The notes: generated by a model from the letters alone, not told the origin. A stretch of 64,000 bases of DNA from Acidobacteriota bacterium (GCA_021803035.1 JAJZME010000072.1:1-64000); one strand, 5' to 3'; counted from the stretch's first letter, positions 25,017 to 35,165 are shown. A program made the numbers and translations.

Positions 25017-28000
25017 ATGAACGAGCAGAAAACTGTGATTCTAGACGGGAACGAGGCGGCGGCCTCGGTTGCCTATCGTCTTTCCGAAGTGGTCGCCATC
25101 TATCCCATCACCCCCTCGTCGCCGATGGCCGAGTGGGCCGATCAGTGGCGCGCGGAAGGGAAGAAAAATATATGGGGCGCGTTGCCCATCGTGGAAGAGC
25201 TGCAGAGCGAGGGCGGCGCGGCAGGCGCACTGCACGGCGCGTTGCAGGCCGGCGCATTCGCCACCACCTTCACGGCCTCGCAGGGTCTTCTGCTGATGAT
25301 CCCGAACATGTACAAGATTGCCGGCGAGCTGACCCCGGCGACGATGCACGTGACGGCCCGTACCCTGGCCACCCATGCGCTGTCCATCTTCGGTGACCAC
25401 TCCGACGTGATGGCCTGCCGCTCCACGGGCTGGGCGATGCTGGCTTCCAACTCGGTGCAGGAGGTCGCGGACCTGGCGCTGGTGGCGCAGATCGCCACCC
25501 TTGAATCGCGCATCCCGTTCATTCACTTCTTTGACGGCTTCCGCACCTCGCACGAAGTGTCCAAGATCGTGCCCATCAGTGACGAGGCCATCCGCGCCCT
25601 GGCCGACGACAAGTACATCATCGACTTCCGCAGGAACGCTCTCAGCCCCGACCGGCCCGTCATCCGCGGCACGGCGCAGAATCCCGATGTCTTCTTCCAG
25701 GCCCGCGAGGCCTGTTCGCCCTACTATGCCGCCGTTCCGGCCATCGTGCAGTCGGTCATGGACCGCGTGGCCAAACAGATTGGCCGCGCCTACCACCTCT
25801 TCGATTACTATGGCGCGCCTGATGCGGAGCGGGCGATTGTGATGATGGGCTCGGGCGCCGAAGCCGCCGAAGAGGCCGTGGACCTGCTGGCCAAGCAGGG
25901 CGAAAAGGCAGGCCTGCTCAAGGTGCGGCTCTACCGGCCTTTTGATGCGGCGGCCTTCCTCGGCGCGTTGCCCAAAACGGTGAAGTCGATTGCGGTTCTT
26001 GACCGCTGCAAGGAGCCCGGCGCCACCGGCGAGCCGCTGTATCAGGACGTTGTCACCGTGCTGGCCGAGAACGCCGCCACGCTGCCCTTTGCCTCCATGC
26101 CCAAGGTCGTGGGCGGGCGCTACGGGCTGTCTTCCAAAGAGTTCACCCCGGCCATGGTGAAGGGCATCCTCGACGAGCTGGCCAAGCCCGCTCCCAAAAA
26201 CCACTTCACCATCGGCATTGACGACGACGTGAGCCACTCCAGCCTGGCCTACGATCCCAGCTTCTCCACGGAAGACCCCAAGACCGTGCGGGCGCTGTTC
26301 TATGGGTTGGGCTCGGACGGCACCGTGGGCGCCAACAAAAACTCCATCAAGATCATCGGCAGCAATACGCCAAACTACGCGCAGGGCTACTTTGTCTACG
26401 ACTCCAAGAAGTCCGGCTCCATGACCACCTCGCACCTGCGCTTTGGGCCCAACCCCATCCGGTCGAGCTATCTGATTACGCAGGCCAGCTTTGTGGCCTG
26501 CCATAACTTCAGCTTCCTTGAAAAGATCAACGTGCTGGAAGCGGCCATGCCCGGCGCGGTGTTCCTGCTCAACTCGCCCTATGCGGCGGCCGAGGTGTGG
26601 GACAAGCTGCCGCGCGCCGTCCAGCAGGAGATGCTGCGCAAGAAGGTCGAGTTCTACTTGATCGACGGCTACAAGGTGGCGCGCGAGGCCGGCATGGGCA
26701 CGCGCATCAACACCATCATGCAGACCTGCTTCTTCGCCATCAGCGGCGTGCTGCCGCGCGAGGAGGCCATCGCGCAGATCAAGAAAGCCATCCAGAAGAC
26801 CTACGGCAAGCGCGGCGAGACGGTGGTGCAGAAGAACTTTGCCGCCGTCGATCACGCGCTCGCGCATCTTGAGAAAGTCACTCTGCCGGCCGCGGCTTCG
26901 TCCGGGTTCGACCTGATCCCGGCGATTTCCGGCAAGGCGCCCAGGTTTGTGCATGACGTGCTGGGCCAGATTGCGGCGGGCCAGGGCGATCTGCTGCCGG
27001 TCAGCGCCATTCCCGCCGGCGGCACCTTCCCGACCGGCACCGCGCAGTGGGAAAAGCGCAACATTGCGCAGTTCATCCCCGTCTGGGACAAGGACCTGTG
27101 CATCCAGTGCGGCAAGTGCGTCATGGTGTGCCCGCATGCGGTGATCCGGTCCAAGGTGTATCCGGCCGCGCTGGGCGGCAAGGCCCCGGCCACCTTCCAG
27201 TGGGCCAAGCCCAAGTGGAGAGGCATGGAGAACGACCGCTACACGCTGCAGGTGGCGCCGGAGGATTGCACCGGCTGCGGCGTCTGCGTGGATGTGTGCC
27301 CGGTGAAGAGCAAGAGCGACGTCAGCCACAAGGCCATCAACATGGAGCCGCAGGCTCCGCTGCGCCAGCCGGAGCGCGAAAACTGGGAGTTCTTCCTCTC
27401 GCTGCCCGAGGCCGACCGCAACAGGCTCTCGCACACGCAGGTCAAGGACATTCAACTGCTGCAGCCGCTCTTCGAGTTTTCGGGCGCTTGCTCGGGCTGC
27501 GGCGAAACGGCCTACATCAAGCTGCTCACGCAACTGTTCGGCGACCGGCTCTATATTGCCAACGCCACCGGCTGCTCGTCCATCTACGGCGGCAACCTGC
27601 CCACCACGCCGTATACCAGCAACGGCGCGGGCCGCGGGCCGGCGTGGTCCAACTCGCTGTTTGAGGACAATGCCGAGTTTGGTTTCGGCATGAGGACCGC
27701 GCTGGACCAGCAGAAAGAGTTCGCGGAGATGCTGGTGACGCGCCTCGCGCCGGCTCTTGGAGCGGAGTTTGCGGCGGAGATTGTTCACGCTCCGCAGAAG
27801 ACCGAGACGGAGATCGACCAGCAGCGCGAGCGCATCAAGGCGCTGCGCGACAAGTTGGCCGGCAACACCGGCTCCGATGCGCGCAACCTGCTGGCCATTG
27901 CCGACTCGCTGGTGCGCAAGAGCGTGTGGATCCTGGGCGGAGACGGATGGGCCTTCGATATCGGCTTTGGCGGGCTCGATCATGTGCTTGGCTCCGGCAA

Positions 28001-28643
28001 AAACGTCAATGTGCTGGTGCTCGACACCGAGGTGTACTCGAACACCGGCGGCCAGGCATCCAAGGCCACGCCGCGCGGCGCAGTGGCCAAGTTCGCTGCC
28101 AGCGGCAAGATGAACAGCAGGAAGGATCTGGCCATGGAGGCGATCAGCTACGGCTCCGTCTACGTGGCGCAGGTGGCGATGGGAGCCAACGACACCCATG
28201 TGATCAAGGCCTTCCAGGAGGCAGAAGCCCACGAGGGGCCGTCGATCATCATCGCCTACGCAAGCTGCATCGCGCACGGCTACGACCTGGTTCACGGCCT
28301 GGAGCAGCAGAAGCTGGCTGTGCAATCCGGCTACTGGCCCCTGCTGCGCTACAACCCCGGCCTGCGCGAGCAGGGCAAGAACCCCTTCCTGCTCGACTCG
28401 AAGGCGCCGTCGATCCGGCTCAAGGAGTACGCCTATCGCGAAGCCCGCTACACCATGCTGGCGCGCGGCAATCCGGAGATGGCCGCCACGCTGCTGAAGG
28501 AAGCGCAGGACGATGTCGAGCGCCAGTGGCGCGTCTACTCGGCGCGGGCCTCCATGCCCGGCCGCGCGGAAACGCCCGGCATTGCACCCCAGGAAGAGCC
28601 CGAGGAGAAGCTGGCGGCTACGCCCGCCGGAGGTGAGGAATGA
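25017..28643 (+). CDS. nifJ: Pyruvate:ferredoxin (flavodoxin) oxidoreductase
   Basis: 1208 aa from the ATG at 25017 (MNEQKTVILDGNEAAASVAY), preceded by GAGG at suitable distance. Single-chain PFOR: domain I with YPITPSSPMAEWADQW, domain II/III with gamma-like segments (FGPNPIRSSYLI), an inserted 2x[4Fe-4S] ferredoxin domain with CIQCGKCVMVCPHAV (Cys695-Cys705) and CTGCGVCVDVCPVKS (Cys751-Cys761), then the thiamine-diphosphate domain with SGACSGCGETAY, ATGCSSIYGGN, GDGWAFDIGFGGLDHVL and VYSNTGGQASKATPRGAVA. It oxidises pyruvate to acetyl-CoA and CO2, reducing ferredoxin or flavodoxin. The next gene overlaps by 4 bases. Confidence 0.96.
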   Translation: MNEQKTVILDGNEAAASVAYRLSEVVAIYPITPSSPMAEWADQWRAEGKKNIWGALPIVEELQSEGGAAGALHGALQAGAFATTFTASQGLLLMIPNMYKIAGELTPATMHVTARTLATHALSIFGDHSDVMACRSTGWAMLASNSVQEVADLALVAQIATLESRIPFIHFFDGFRTSHEVSKIVPISDEAIRALADDKYIIDFRRNALSPDRPVIRGTAQNPDVFFQAREACSPYYAAVPAIVQSVMDRVAKQIGRAYHLFDYYGAPDAERAIVMMGSGAEAAEEAVDLLAKQGEKAGLLKVRLYRPFDAAAFLGALPKTVKSIAVLDRCKEPGATGEPLYQDVVTVLAENAATLPFASMPKVVGGRYGLSSKEFTPAMVKGILDELAKPAPKNHFTIGIDDDVSHSSLAYDPSFSTEDPKTVRALFYGLGSDGTVGANKNSIKIIGSNTPNYAQGYFVYDSKKSGSMTTSHLRFGPNPIRSSYLITQASFVACHNFSFLEKINVLEAAMPGAVFLLNSPYAAAEVWDKLPRAVQQEMLRKKVEFYLIDGYKVAREAGMGTRINTIMQTCFFAISGVLPREEAIAQIKKAIQKTYGKRGETVVQKNFAAVDHALAHLEKVTLPAAASSGFDLIPAISGKAPRFVHDVLGQIAAGQGDLLPVSAIPAGGTFPTGTAQWEKRNIAQFIPVWDKDLCIQCGKCVMVCPHAVIRSKVYPAALGGKAPATFQWAKPKWRGMENDRYTLQVAPEDCTGCGVCVDVCPVKSKSDVSHKAINMEPQAPLRQPERENWEFFLSLPEADRNRLSHTQVKDIQLLQPLFEFSGACSGCGETAYIKLLTQLFGDRLYIANATGCSSIYGGNLPTTPYTSNGAGRGPAWSNSLFEDNAEFGFGMRTALDQQKEFAEMLVTRLAPALGAEFAAEIVHAPQKTETEIDQQRERIKALRDKLAGNTGSDARNLLAIADSLVRKSVWILGGDGWAFDIGFGGLDHVLGSGKNVNVLVLDTEVYSNTGGQASKATPRGAVAKFAASGKMNSRKDLAMEAISYGSVYVAQVAMGANDTHVIKAFQEAEAHEGPSIIIAYASCIAHGYDLVHGLEQQKLAVQSGYWPLLRYNPGLREQGKNPFLLDSKAPSIRLKEYAYREARYTMLARGNPEMAATLLKEAQDDVERQWRVYSARASMPGRAETPGIAPQEEPEEKLAATPAGGEE

Positions 28644-29656
28644 TCGATATTTCGATGCAGTACCTCGGCATGAAGCTGAGCGGGCCGGTTGCGGTTGCAG
28701 CCACGCCGTTGTCGGAGTCCATCGATAATGTTCGTCACATGGAGGATGTGGGCGCGTCGGCCATCGTGCTTACGTCGCTGTTCGAGGAGCAACTGGCGCT
28801 GGAGTCGCGCGCGCTGGATGAAGATCTCTCGCGCGGCACCGAGTCCTTTGCCGAATCGCTCGATTACCTGCCCGATCTTCGCGACTACCGCATGACGCAC
28901 GAGGTCTATCTCGAACATCTGCGGCAGGCGAGGGAAGCGGTCGATATTCCCATCATCGCCAGCCTGAACGGAACCACCCGCGGCGGCTGGGTGCGCTTCG
29001 CCCGCGATATGGAGCAGGCCGGCGCACACGCCATCGAGCTGAATACTTACGCGCTGGCCACCGATCGCAGCCAGACCTCGGCCGAGATCGAGATGCAACT
29101 GCTCGATCTGGTGGGGCAGGTCTGCGAAGCGGTCAAGGTGCCGGTCGCGGTGAAGCTCTCCGAGTCGTTTACCAGCCTTCCGCACCTCTGCGCGCGGCTG
29201 GAGGATGCGGGCGTGCGCGGCGTTGCGCTGTTCAACCGCTTCTACCAGCCGGACTTCGATATCGAGGCGCTGGAAGTGCGGCCCACGCTGCACTATTCCA
29301 CTCCGTCGGAGCTGTTGCCGCGGCTGCATTGGGCGGCCATCCTGTACGGCCATCTCAACGCCGACATCGCCGTCACCGGTGGCGTTCACTCCGCCGAAGA
29401 TGTGCTGAAGGCGATCATGGCCGGAGCCAGCGTGGCCATGATGGTTTCAGCGCTGCACATTCACGGCATCGACCACATTGCGCGGGTGCTGACCAGCCTG
29501 CGTTACTGGATGGAGAGACACGAGTACACGTCGCTCCGCGAGACGCGCGGTTGTCTGAGCCGCCGCTCGGTGCCGGACACGTCTCCCTACGACCGGGGCA
29601 ACTACATCAAGACGCTCAGCTCCTACAGCCTGCGGCAGACCGTGGCGGCGTTCTGA
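28640..29656 (+). CDS. Dihydroorotate dehydrogenase-like flavoprotein
   Basis: 338 aa TIM-barrel resembling dihydroorotate dehydrogenase: MQYLGMKLSGPVAVAATPLSES at the N-terminus, IPIIASLNGTTRGGWV, AIELNTYALATD, VPVAVKLSESFTSLPHL, GVALFNRFYQPDFD and TGGVHSAEDVLKAIMAGASVAMM for the FMN phosphate site. In the DHOD family a catalytic Cys or Ser is found in the loop after the substrate-binding region; I see no clear equivalent and no pyrimidine genes are near, so the substrate may not be dihydroorotate. It overlaps nifJ by 4 bases (28640-28643) and seems to be cotranscribed. A role with PFOR is inferred only from context. Confidence 0.85.
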   Translation: MIDISMQYLGMKLSGPVAVAATPLSESIDNVRHMEDVGASAIVLTSLFEEQLALESRALDEDLSRGTESFAESLDYLPDLRDYRMTHEVYLEHLRQAREAVDIPIIASLNGTTRGGWVRFARDMEQAGAHAIELNTYALATDRSQTSAEIEMQLLDLVGQVCEAVKVPVAVKLSESFTSLPHLCARLEDAGVRGVALFNRFYQPDFDIEALEVRPTLHYSTPSELLPRLHWAAILYGHLNADIAVTGGVHSAEDVLKAIMAGASVAMMVSALHIHGIDHIARVLTSLRYWMERHEYTSLRETRGCLSRRSVPDTSPYDRGNYIKTLSSYSLRQTVAAF

Positions 29657-29679
29657 AATCGTTCATCGTGGTTTGACAA

Positions 29680-29720
29680 GAGCGTGGCGGCCGCACCTGA
29701 ATGGTGCGGCCGTCATGCTC
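29680..29720. terminator. Bidirectional terminator-like hairpin
   Basis: An 18-bp stem (29680-29697 with 29703-29720) with a 5-nt loop TGAAT. Sixteen pairs are Watson-Crick and two are G-U in the plus-strand RNA. It lies between the convergent DHOD-like gene and the hydrogenase protease. The flanks have only short T runs. Confidence 0.7.
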
Positions 29721-29728
29721 ATTGAGGT

Positions 29729-30211
29729 TCAGGCAACAGATTCGGCAAGCAGGTCGGCAAGCGTCTCTTCCAATAGACGGCAAGCTTCCGGAAGCGCGGC
29801 TTGCGCAGCCTCGCTGAACTTTTCGCCCATCTCCAGCGAGCCTGCGCCGATGGTGAGCTGAAGGGCCTTGCGGGGCGTGGCGCCGTAGAGATCCTTTGCC
29901 AGCGTGAGCAGCTCGGCCGCGCCCAGATGATGAGCGGTCAGGGCTGCGGTCTGCCGGCCCGGTTCTATGCGAGCGAACCGCATGACGCCGGGAGGCGATT
30001 CAACCGAGCAGTCGATGAACACCACTGCGCCGGCGCGGGCGATTTCCTCGGCGAGCTCGGGCGTCCACTGCTGCCGGGAGACGATGCGAACGGACGGATT
30101 GGCGTGAAAGCGTTCTTTGGCCCACGCCGCGAGCCACGGCCCCACGCCGTCATCCCGGCGCAGCGTGTTGCCGCAGGCGAGAACGAGGCAGAGGGCCGGG
30201 GGTGGATTCAT
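29729..30211 (-). CDS. hoxW: Hydrogenase maturation endopeptidase
   Basis: 160 aa. HyaD/HybD/HoxW-type protease that trims the C-terminus of the hydrogenase large subunit after nickel insertion. The opening LVLACGNTLRRDDGVGPWLA matches the family GNxLxxDDGxG motif with the metal-binding Asp, and FIDCSVESPPG and LTAHHLGAAELL correspond to the second acidic residue and the conserved His. It is the last gene of the hox cluster, 15 bases after hoxH. It is the only maturation gene in the window; hypA-F must be elsewhere. Confidence 0.9.
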   Translation of the reverse strand: MNPPPALCLVLACGNTLRRDDGVGPWLAAWAKERFHANPSVRIVSRQQWTPELAEEIARAGAVVFIDCSVESPPGVMRFARIEPGRQTAALTAHHLGAAELLTLAKDLYGATPRKALQLTIGAGSLEMGEKFSEAAQAALPEACRLLEETLADLLAESVA

Positions 30212-30226
30212 GAAAACGCCTCCGCG

Positions 30227-31648
30227 CTAACGCACCACGCGGTCAACTACCTCGCCGCTTGCTGAGACCAGCGAAAGAGCCAGCGGCATCTGCCCAAAGG
30301 CGTGCGTCGAGCAGCTCAGGCACGGATCGAAGGTGCGCACGACGGCTTCCACACGGTTGAGAATGCCTTCTGTGAATTTGCCTTCCTTCACGTATTGCCT
30401 GGCGGCCTGCAGAATGCCGCGGTTCATGGCGTTGTTGTTCTGGCCGGTGGCGATGACCAGGTTGGCCCAGAGAATCTTGCCGTTTTCGTCCACCTTGTAG
30501 TGGTGGTGCAGCGTGCCGCGCGGCGCCTCGGCCTGGCCGGCGCCTTCGAAGCGGTTGACGCCGGCGGTGGCGCGAACCTGCTTGTCGAGGATGAGCGGGT
30601 CGCTGAGGATCTGCTCGATCTTTTCGATGCCGTAGAGGATCTCGATGAGGCGGGCATGATGGTAGTAGAACGAGCTCAGCACCGGTCCCGAAGCCAGTTG
30701 CTTGAACTCGGCCAGTTCCTTGTCCGCGCGCGGTGTGCCCATGCTCTTGACGATGTTCAGCCGCGCCAGCGGGCCTACGCGATAGCTGCCCTCGGGATAG
30801 CCGAGAGGCTTGTAGTAGGCGAACTTGGTGTAGCTGTACGGCTCTACGGCTTCGCCGATGACTTCGGTGAACTTCGCCGCGGTGATGCCGTCGTCGATGA
30901 TACCACCGCCCGGGCCGATCAGACGCAGAGCCCCGCCGTTGAATTCGATCGACTCATCTTCATTGATGAGGCTCATGAACAGCGACGGGAAGTTGGCGAA
31001 GACCTCAATTTCAGCCTTGAAGCCGTCGGCGATCTTCTTGTACCAGTCGAGCGCCAGGCCGATATGCGTGTAGGCTTCGGGGATCATGGAGAGAATCTCG
31101 TCGCGCTTTGCGGGGGCCAGCGGTTCGGTCACGCCGCCCGGCACCACCCAGCCGGGATGAATGCGCTTTTCGGCGAGAAGTTCAATGATGTACTGGCCGA
31201 AGCGCCGCAGGCCGATACCGGCGCGGCCCAGCTCAGGCCGTGCGGCCGTCACGCCGAAGATGTGGCGCGTGGCGGGGTCCGACTCCATGCCCAGCAGCAG
31301 GTCGGGCGAGGAGAGATAGAAGAAGCTCAGCGCGTGGGACTGAACCATCTGCGCCAGGTTCAGCATGTTGCGCAGTCTGGAGGCGGTGGACGGAATGCGC
31401 ACCGACATGATGGCTTCGCAGGCTCGGGCCGAGGCGATCAGGTGCGAGACCGGGCAGATGCCGCAAACGCGCGCCATCAGGCCCGGCATCTCGTAATACG
31501 GCCGGCCTTCGGAGAATCGTTCGAAGCCGCGCACCTGGGTAACGTGGAAGTGCGCGTTTTCCACTTCGCCCTGGGCATTGAGCTGGATGGTGATCTTGCC
31601 ATGCCCTTCCAGCCGCGTAACCGGATCGATGGTGATGGTCTGGCTCAT
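30227..31648 (-). CDS. hoxH: [NiFe] hydrogenase large subunit
   Basis: 473 aa. Nickel-iron ligands: [10 protein letters not shown] with Cys62 and Cys65, and DPCLSCSTH with Cys443 and Cys446. Processing after His449 would release a 24-residue peptide starting AFGQMPL, the substrate of the adjacent protease. N-terminal [16 protein letters not shown] is the group 3 type. It catalyses reversible H2 oxidation in the cytoplasm. The gene follows hoxY closely (stop of hoxY at 31652, start of hoxH at 31648). No signal sequence, consistent with a cytoplasmic enzyme. Confidence 0.95.
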   Translation of the reverse strand: MSQTITIDPVTRLEGHGKITIQLNAQGEVENAHFHVTQVRGFERFSEGRPYYEMPGLMARVCGICPVSHLIASARACEAIMSVRIPSTASRLRNMLNLAQMVQSHALSFFYLSSPDLLLGMESDPATRHIFGVTAARPELGRAGIGLRRFGQYIIELLAEKRIHPGWVVPGGVTEPLAPAKRDEILSMIPEAYTHIGLALDWYKKIADGFKAEIEVFANFPSLFMSLINEDESIEFNGGALRLIGPGGGIIDDGITAAKFTEVIGEAVEPYSYTKFAYYKPLGYPEGSYRVGPLARLNIVKSMGTPRADKELAEFKQLASGPVLSSFYYHHARLIEILYGIEKIEQILSDPLILDKQVRATAGVNRFEGAGQAEAPRGTLHHHYKVDENGKILWANLVIATGQNNNAMNRGILQAARQYVKEGKFTEGILNRVEAVVRTFDPCLSCSTHAFGQMPLALSLVSASGEVVDRVVR

Positions 31649-31651
31649 GCC

Positions 31652-32185
31652 TTACGCTCCAAAGCGGGTGAGGGCCGAGATGTCCAGCGGCCCTCCGTTG
31701 ATCAGCGCGGTGAGCGCCGCGTGAAAGGTCTGGGCCGAAGGCGGGCAACCGGGGAGGAACACATCGACCTTCACGAACTCGTGGATGGGGCGCACCACGC
31801 GCAGCAGCTTGGGAACCACAACGCAGGGAATCTGCGGCTGCGCACTGGCGTTTTCGATGTAGGCCCGCTCCAGGATTGCCTCCGGGCCGATGGGGTTGCG
31901 CATGGCGGGCACGTTGCCGGTGATGGCGCAGTCGCCCATGGCGATGAGCGTCCGGGTATGAGCGCGGATCTTGCGGATTTTCTTCTCGTCGTCCACCGAG
32001 GCCACGGCGCCTTCCACCAGCGCGATATCGACTTCGTCGGGAAACTTCTTGGCGTCGACGAGCGGGCTGTAGACGACTTCGATCAGCTCCGCCAGTTCCA
32101 GCAGGCGCTCATCCATGTCGAGAAAAGACATGTGGCAGCCCGAACAGCCGTCCAGCCATGCCGTTGCCACTTTCAATTTGCTCAT
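31652..32185 (-). CDS. hoxY: [NiFe] hydrogenase small subunit
   Basis: 177 aa from the ATG at 32183-32185 ([20 protein letters not shown]), overlapping the hoxU stop as ATGA; upstream frame-open sequence excluded. It holds the proximal [4Fe-4S] cluster: Cys14, Cys17, Cys86 in GDCAITGN and Cys147 in LPGCPPS. The short length with no signal peptide and no medial or distal cluster domain matches the HoxY type of NAD-linked hydrogenase and is homologous to NuoB. Electrons pass from hoxH to the HoxU/F/E diaphorase module. Confidence 0.93.
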   Translation of the reverse strand: MSKLKVATAWLDGCSGCHMSFLDMDERLLELAELIEVVYSPLVDAKKFPDEVDIALVEGAVASVDDEKKIRKIRAHTRTLIAMGDCAITGNVPAMRNPIGPEAILERAYIENASAQPQIPCVVVPKLLRVVRPIHEFVKVDVFLPGCPPSAQTFHAALTALINGGPLDISALTRFGA

Positions 32186-32895
32186 TGCGCTTCCCTCATC
32201 AGGTTCAGATAAGGCAGAAAATCCGGGTATTTCGGGTGCTCGGAGCCGATCTTGCTCTTGTCGAAGAGCGCTCCGGTGGGGCACACCTGCACGCACTTGC
32301 CGCAGCGGGTGCAACTGGATTTGCCCCACTCGTCGTGCAGGTCGGTGATGACGAGGGAGTCGATGCCGCGGCCCATCACATCCCACACGTGCGCGCCTTC
32401 GATCTCCGCGCAGACCCGCACGCAGCGGGTGCAGAGGATGCAGCGGTTGTGATCGGCGGTGAAGCGCTCGTGCGAGACGTCGACCGGCAGTTCGGGATAG
32501 CGGTAGGGCAGGCGGACATGCGTCACGCCCTGCTCCTGGGCCAACGATTGCAGCTCGCAATGGCCGTTCGAGACGCACACCGAGCAAATGTGGTTGCGCT
32601 CGGCAAAGAGCATTTCGAGGATCAGGCGGCGATGCTTCTGCAGCCGCTCCGTGTTGGTGCTCACCACCATGCCTTCCTGCACCGTGGCGACGCAGGCCGG
32701 CATCAGCTTGTTGCTGCCGGCAATCTCCACCAGGCACAGGCGGCAGGCGCCCACGTCGCTGAGGCCGTCAATGTGGCAGAGCGTGGGGATGGGGATGTCG
32801 TTTTCGCGCGCCACGGCCAGAATGGTCTGGCCGGCGCTCGCGCTTACTTCATGGCCGTCGATCTCCAGTGTTTTGACGTCCACTTCTACGCTCAT
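32182..32895 (-). CDS. hoxU: Hydrogenase diaphorase iron-sulfur subunit (NuoG-like)
   Basis: 237 aa from the ATG at 32893-32895, overlapping the hoxF stop by 4 bases. Cluster sites in order: a [2Fe-2S] plant-type set (Cys40, Cys51, Cys54, Cys68), a His-Cys3 site (His102, Cys104, Cys107, Cys113), and two ferredoxin-like [4Fe-4S] sites (Cys152/155/158/162 and Cys195/198/201/205). This equals the N-terminal part of NuoG without the molybdopterin-like domain, which fits HoxU. It carries electrons between HoxF and HoxY. Confidence 0.93.
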   Translation of the reverse strand: MSVEVDVKTLEIDGHEVSASAGQTILAVARENDIPIPTLCHIDGLSDVGACRLCLVEIAGSNKLMPACVATVQEGMVVSTNTERLQKHRRLILEMLFAERNHICSVCVSNGHCELQSLAQEQGVTHVRLPYRYPELPVDVSHERFTADHNRCILCTRCVRVCAEIEGAHVWDVMGRGIDSLVITDLHDEWGKSSCTRCGKCVQVCPTGALFDKSKIGSEHPKYPDFLPYLNLMREAQ

Positions 32896-34532
32896 GCCAA
32901 CACCTCCACGGCGGCTTGCATGGAGCAGACCCCGGCCGGACAGCGCTTGTGCAGGATGTGCTCGATGTACTCGTTGCGGAAATATTTCAGGGTGCTCAAC
33001 ACGGGGTTGGGAGCCGTCTGCCCCAGGCCGCAAAGGCTGGTCTCTTTCACCGTGGCGCAGAGTTCCTCCAGCAGTTGCAGGTCGTCCATGGTTCCCGTGC
33101 CGTTGCAGATGCGGGTGAGCAGTGTGTGCATCTGCGCGGTGCCGGAGCGGCAGGGAATGCACTTGCCGCACGATTCGGTCATGCAGAACTCGATAAAGAA
33201 GCGCGCCACGTTGACCATGCAGGAGGTGTCGTCCATGACGATCATGCCGCCCGAACCCATGATGGAGCCCATCTTGAGCAGCGCGTCGTAGCTCACGCCC
33301 ACGTCGAGCAACTCGGCAGGAATGCAGCCGCCCGACGGCCCGCCGGTCTGCACGGCCTTGAAGGTATGGCCCTCCGGCACGCCGCCACCGATGTCTTCGA
33401 TGATCTGCCGCAGCTTGATGCCCATGGGCACTTCCACCAGTCCGGTGTTGGCGATCTTGCCGGTGAGGGCGAAGACCTTGGTGCCCTTGCTGCGCTCCGA
33501 GCCCATGTTGGCAAACCACTTGCCGCCGTTGCGCACGATGGGCGCGATATTGGCGTAGGTTTCGACGTTATTGATGAGCGTGGGCTTGCCCCACAGGCCG
33601 CTTACCGCCGGATAGGGCGGGCGCGGCTTGGGTGTGCCGCGGCGGCCTTCGATGGAGGCGATGAGCGCCGTCTCTTCGCCGCACACAAAGGCGCCGGCGC
33701 CGAGGCGGATTTCAACGTCGAAGCTGAAAGGCGTGCCGCAGATGTCGTTGCCGAGCAGGCCGCGGCGGCGCGCCTCGCGCAGCGCGGTGGTCAGGCGCGA
33801 AACGGCGACTGGATACTCGGCGCGGACATAGATGAATCCCTTGCTGGCGCCCACCGCGTATGCGGCGATGGCCATACCCTCGATCACGCGGTGCGGATCG
33901 CCCTCCATCACGCTGCGGTCCATAAAGGCGCCGGGGTCGCCCTCGTCGCCGTTGCAGACCACGTACTTCAGGTTGCCGGCGGCCTTGGCCACGGTGCCCC
34001 ACTTCAACCCCGTGGGATAGCCGCCGCCGCCGCGTCCGCGCAGGCCGCTTTCGGTGATGCGGTGGATCACGCCGTTGGGCGTCATTTCGGTGAGCACGGT
34101 TAGCAGCGCCTTGTAGCCGTCGCGGGCGATGTAGTCGTCGATCTTTTCCGGATCGATGTAGCCGGCGTTTTCCAGCACCACGCGCACCTGGCTGCCGAAG
34201 TGCTCGTTCAAGTCGCATTGCAACTCGGCTACCGGCGCGCCGCCGAGACTGGAGACGATTTGCCCGGCATGACCGGCGTGGACCTTGCGGTAGAGAACGT
34301 CGTCGGGATCAACGCGAACCAGCGGGCCGTGCGAACACGGGCCCATGCAGCCGGTGCGCCGGATGAGAACTTTCTTGCCGGCCGCTTCGGCAGCCTGTAC
34401 CAGCGCGTCGCGCAGCTTGTCCGAGCCCTGGCTGACGCATGCCAGGTCCATGCAGACGTTCACCTCGTAGTCGTACTTGGCGTTCTCCTGGCGAACGCTT
34501 ATGGCGATCTGGTCGAGCTCTTCGACAGTCAT
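32892..34532 (-). CDS. hoxF: Hydrogenase diaphorase NADH-binding subunit (NuoF-like)
   Basis: 546 aa from the ATG at 34530-34532 ([10 protein letters not shown]), overlapping the hoxE stop by 4 bases; an ATG 12 bases upstream is also possible. N-terminal thioredoxin-like [2Fe-2S] segment with CMDLAC and [15 protein letters not shown], then the Rossmann-like FMN/NADH domain ([38 protein letters not shown]-type [20 protein letters not shown]), SLBB domain and C-terminal N3-type cluster [12 protein letters not shown] with SLCGLG. It oxidises or reduces NAD(P) for the hydrogenase. The N-terminal thioredoxin-like fold fused to NuoF is typical of HoxF-type and bifurcating diaphorase proteins. Confidence 0.92.
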   Translation of the reverse strand: MTVEELDQIAISVRQENAKYDYEVNVCMDLACVSQGSDKLRDALVQAAEAAGKKVLIRRTGCMGPCSHGPLVRVDPDDVLYRKVHAGHAGQIVSSLGGAPVAELQCDLNEHFGSQVRVVLENAGYIDPEKIDDYIARDGYKALLTVLTEMTPNGVIHRITESGLRGRGGGGYPTGLKWGTVAKAAGNLKYVVCNGDEGDPGAFMDRSVMEGDPHRVIEGMAIAAYAVGASKGFIYVRAEYPVAVSRLTTALREARRRGLLGNDICGTPFSFDVEIRLGAGAFVCGEETALIASIEGRRGTPKPRPPYPAVSGLWGKPTLINNVETYANIAPIVRNGGKWFANMGSERSKGTKVFALTGKIANTGLVEVPMGIKLRQIIEDIGGGVPEGHTFKAVQTGGPSGGCIPAELLDVGVSYDALLKMGSIMGSGGMIVMDDTSCMVNVARFFIEFCMTESCGKCIPCRSGTAQMHTLLTRICNGTGTMDDLQLLEELCATVKETSLCGLGQTAPNPVLSTLKYFRNEYIEHILHKRCPAGVCSMQAAVEVLA

Positions 34533-35026
34533 TCCACCGCCCACCTTTCCAATTGCCCGATCATCTGTTCATCGGTCATTTCGCCGACCACCTCGTCGTC
34601 GCAGAGCACGACCGGCGCGCGGCTGCACGCGCCCACGCAGCGGGCGGTCATCAGGCTGATCTGGCCGTCGCTGGTGGTTTGGCCTTGGCAGATGCCCAGG
34701 CGCTTTTCCGCCGTGGCAATCAATTTGGCTGCGCCCTTGATGTAACAGGCTGTGCCGGCGCAGACGGTTGCCGTGTGTTTGCCGGGGGGCTTGAGGCTGA
34801 AGTAATGGTAAAAAGTTACCACGCCGTAAGCCTGGCTCAGCGGCACGCGCAGAGACTGCGCGACAAATCGAATGGCGTCGTCGTCAAGATATCCAAACGA
34901 GGACTGCACGGAGTGGAGAGTCTCAATCAGCGCGTGACGGGCAAAGCCATTCTTGCGCATGGTGCCATTCACGATCTTCCATCGTTTGTCGTCGCTGGGT
35001 AATGGGGGTGGTGTGAATGCCGACAC
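34529..35026 (-). CDS. hoxE: Hydrogenase diaphorase [2Fe-2S] subunit (NuoE-like)
   Basis: 165 aa. Start is GTG at 35024-35026, with a perfect AGGAGG five bases upstream. NuoE-like: helical N-terminal part (LIETLHSVQSSFGYLDDDAI, LRVPLSQAYGVVTFYHYFSL) and thioredoxin-like fold with [2Fe-2S] ligands Cys89, Cys94, Cys130 and Cys134 (VCAGTAC and ARCVGAC). It is the first gene of the hox operon and mediates electron transfer in the diaphorase module. Its presence makes the cluster five-subunit (HoxEFUYH), as in cyanobacterial group 3d enzymes. Confidence 0.93.
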   Translation of the reverse strand: MSAFTPPPLPSDDKRWKIVNGTMRKNGFARHALIETLHSVQSSFGYLDDDAIRFVAQSLRVPLSQAYGVVTFYHYFSLKPPGKHTATVCAGTACYIKGAAKLIATAEKRLGICQGQTTSDGQISLMTARCVGACSRAPVVLCDDEVVGEMTDEQMIGQLERWAVE

Positions 35027-35126
35027 GGTTCCTCCTGAGATACAGGCCCTGGACGCAGAACTGTTGTTCTGTCGAGCTTCACGGAATGTCTACTAATGTT
35101 GTACCCGGCATTGAACTTAGGAAACG

Positions 35127-35140
35127 GTGACAGTGGTCAC
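35127..35140. promoter_or_regulatory. GTGAC-N4-GTCAC palindrome upstream of hoxE
   Basis: GTGACAGTGGTCAC is a perfect inverted repeat with a 4-base spacer, the geometry of FNR/FixK/DNR-type sites. It lies about 100 bases upstream of the hoxE start. A CRP/FNR-superfamily regulator is suggested but no such gene is in the window. Confidence 0.4.
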
Positions 35141-35165
35141 GGGGCAATGGGAAAACATCTGGTCT

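Noticed and set aside
25041-28325. 1094-codon open frame on the minus strand
   Set aside because: It is antisense to nifJ over its whole length and has no recognisable domain. High GC with biased codons leaves the opposite strand open; the nifJ protein has all its motifs.
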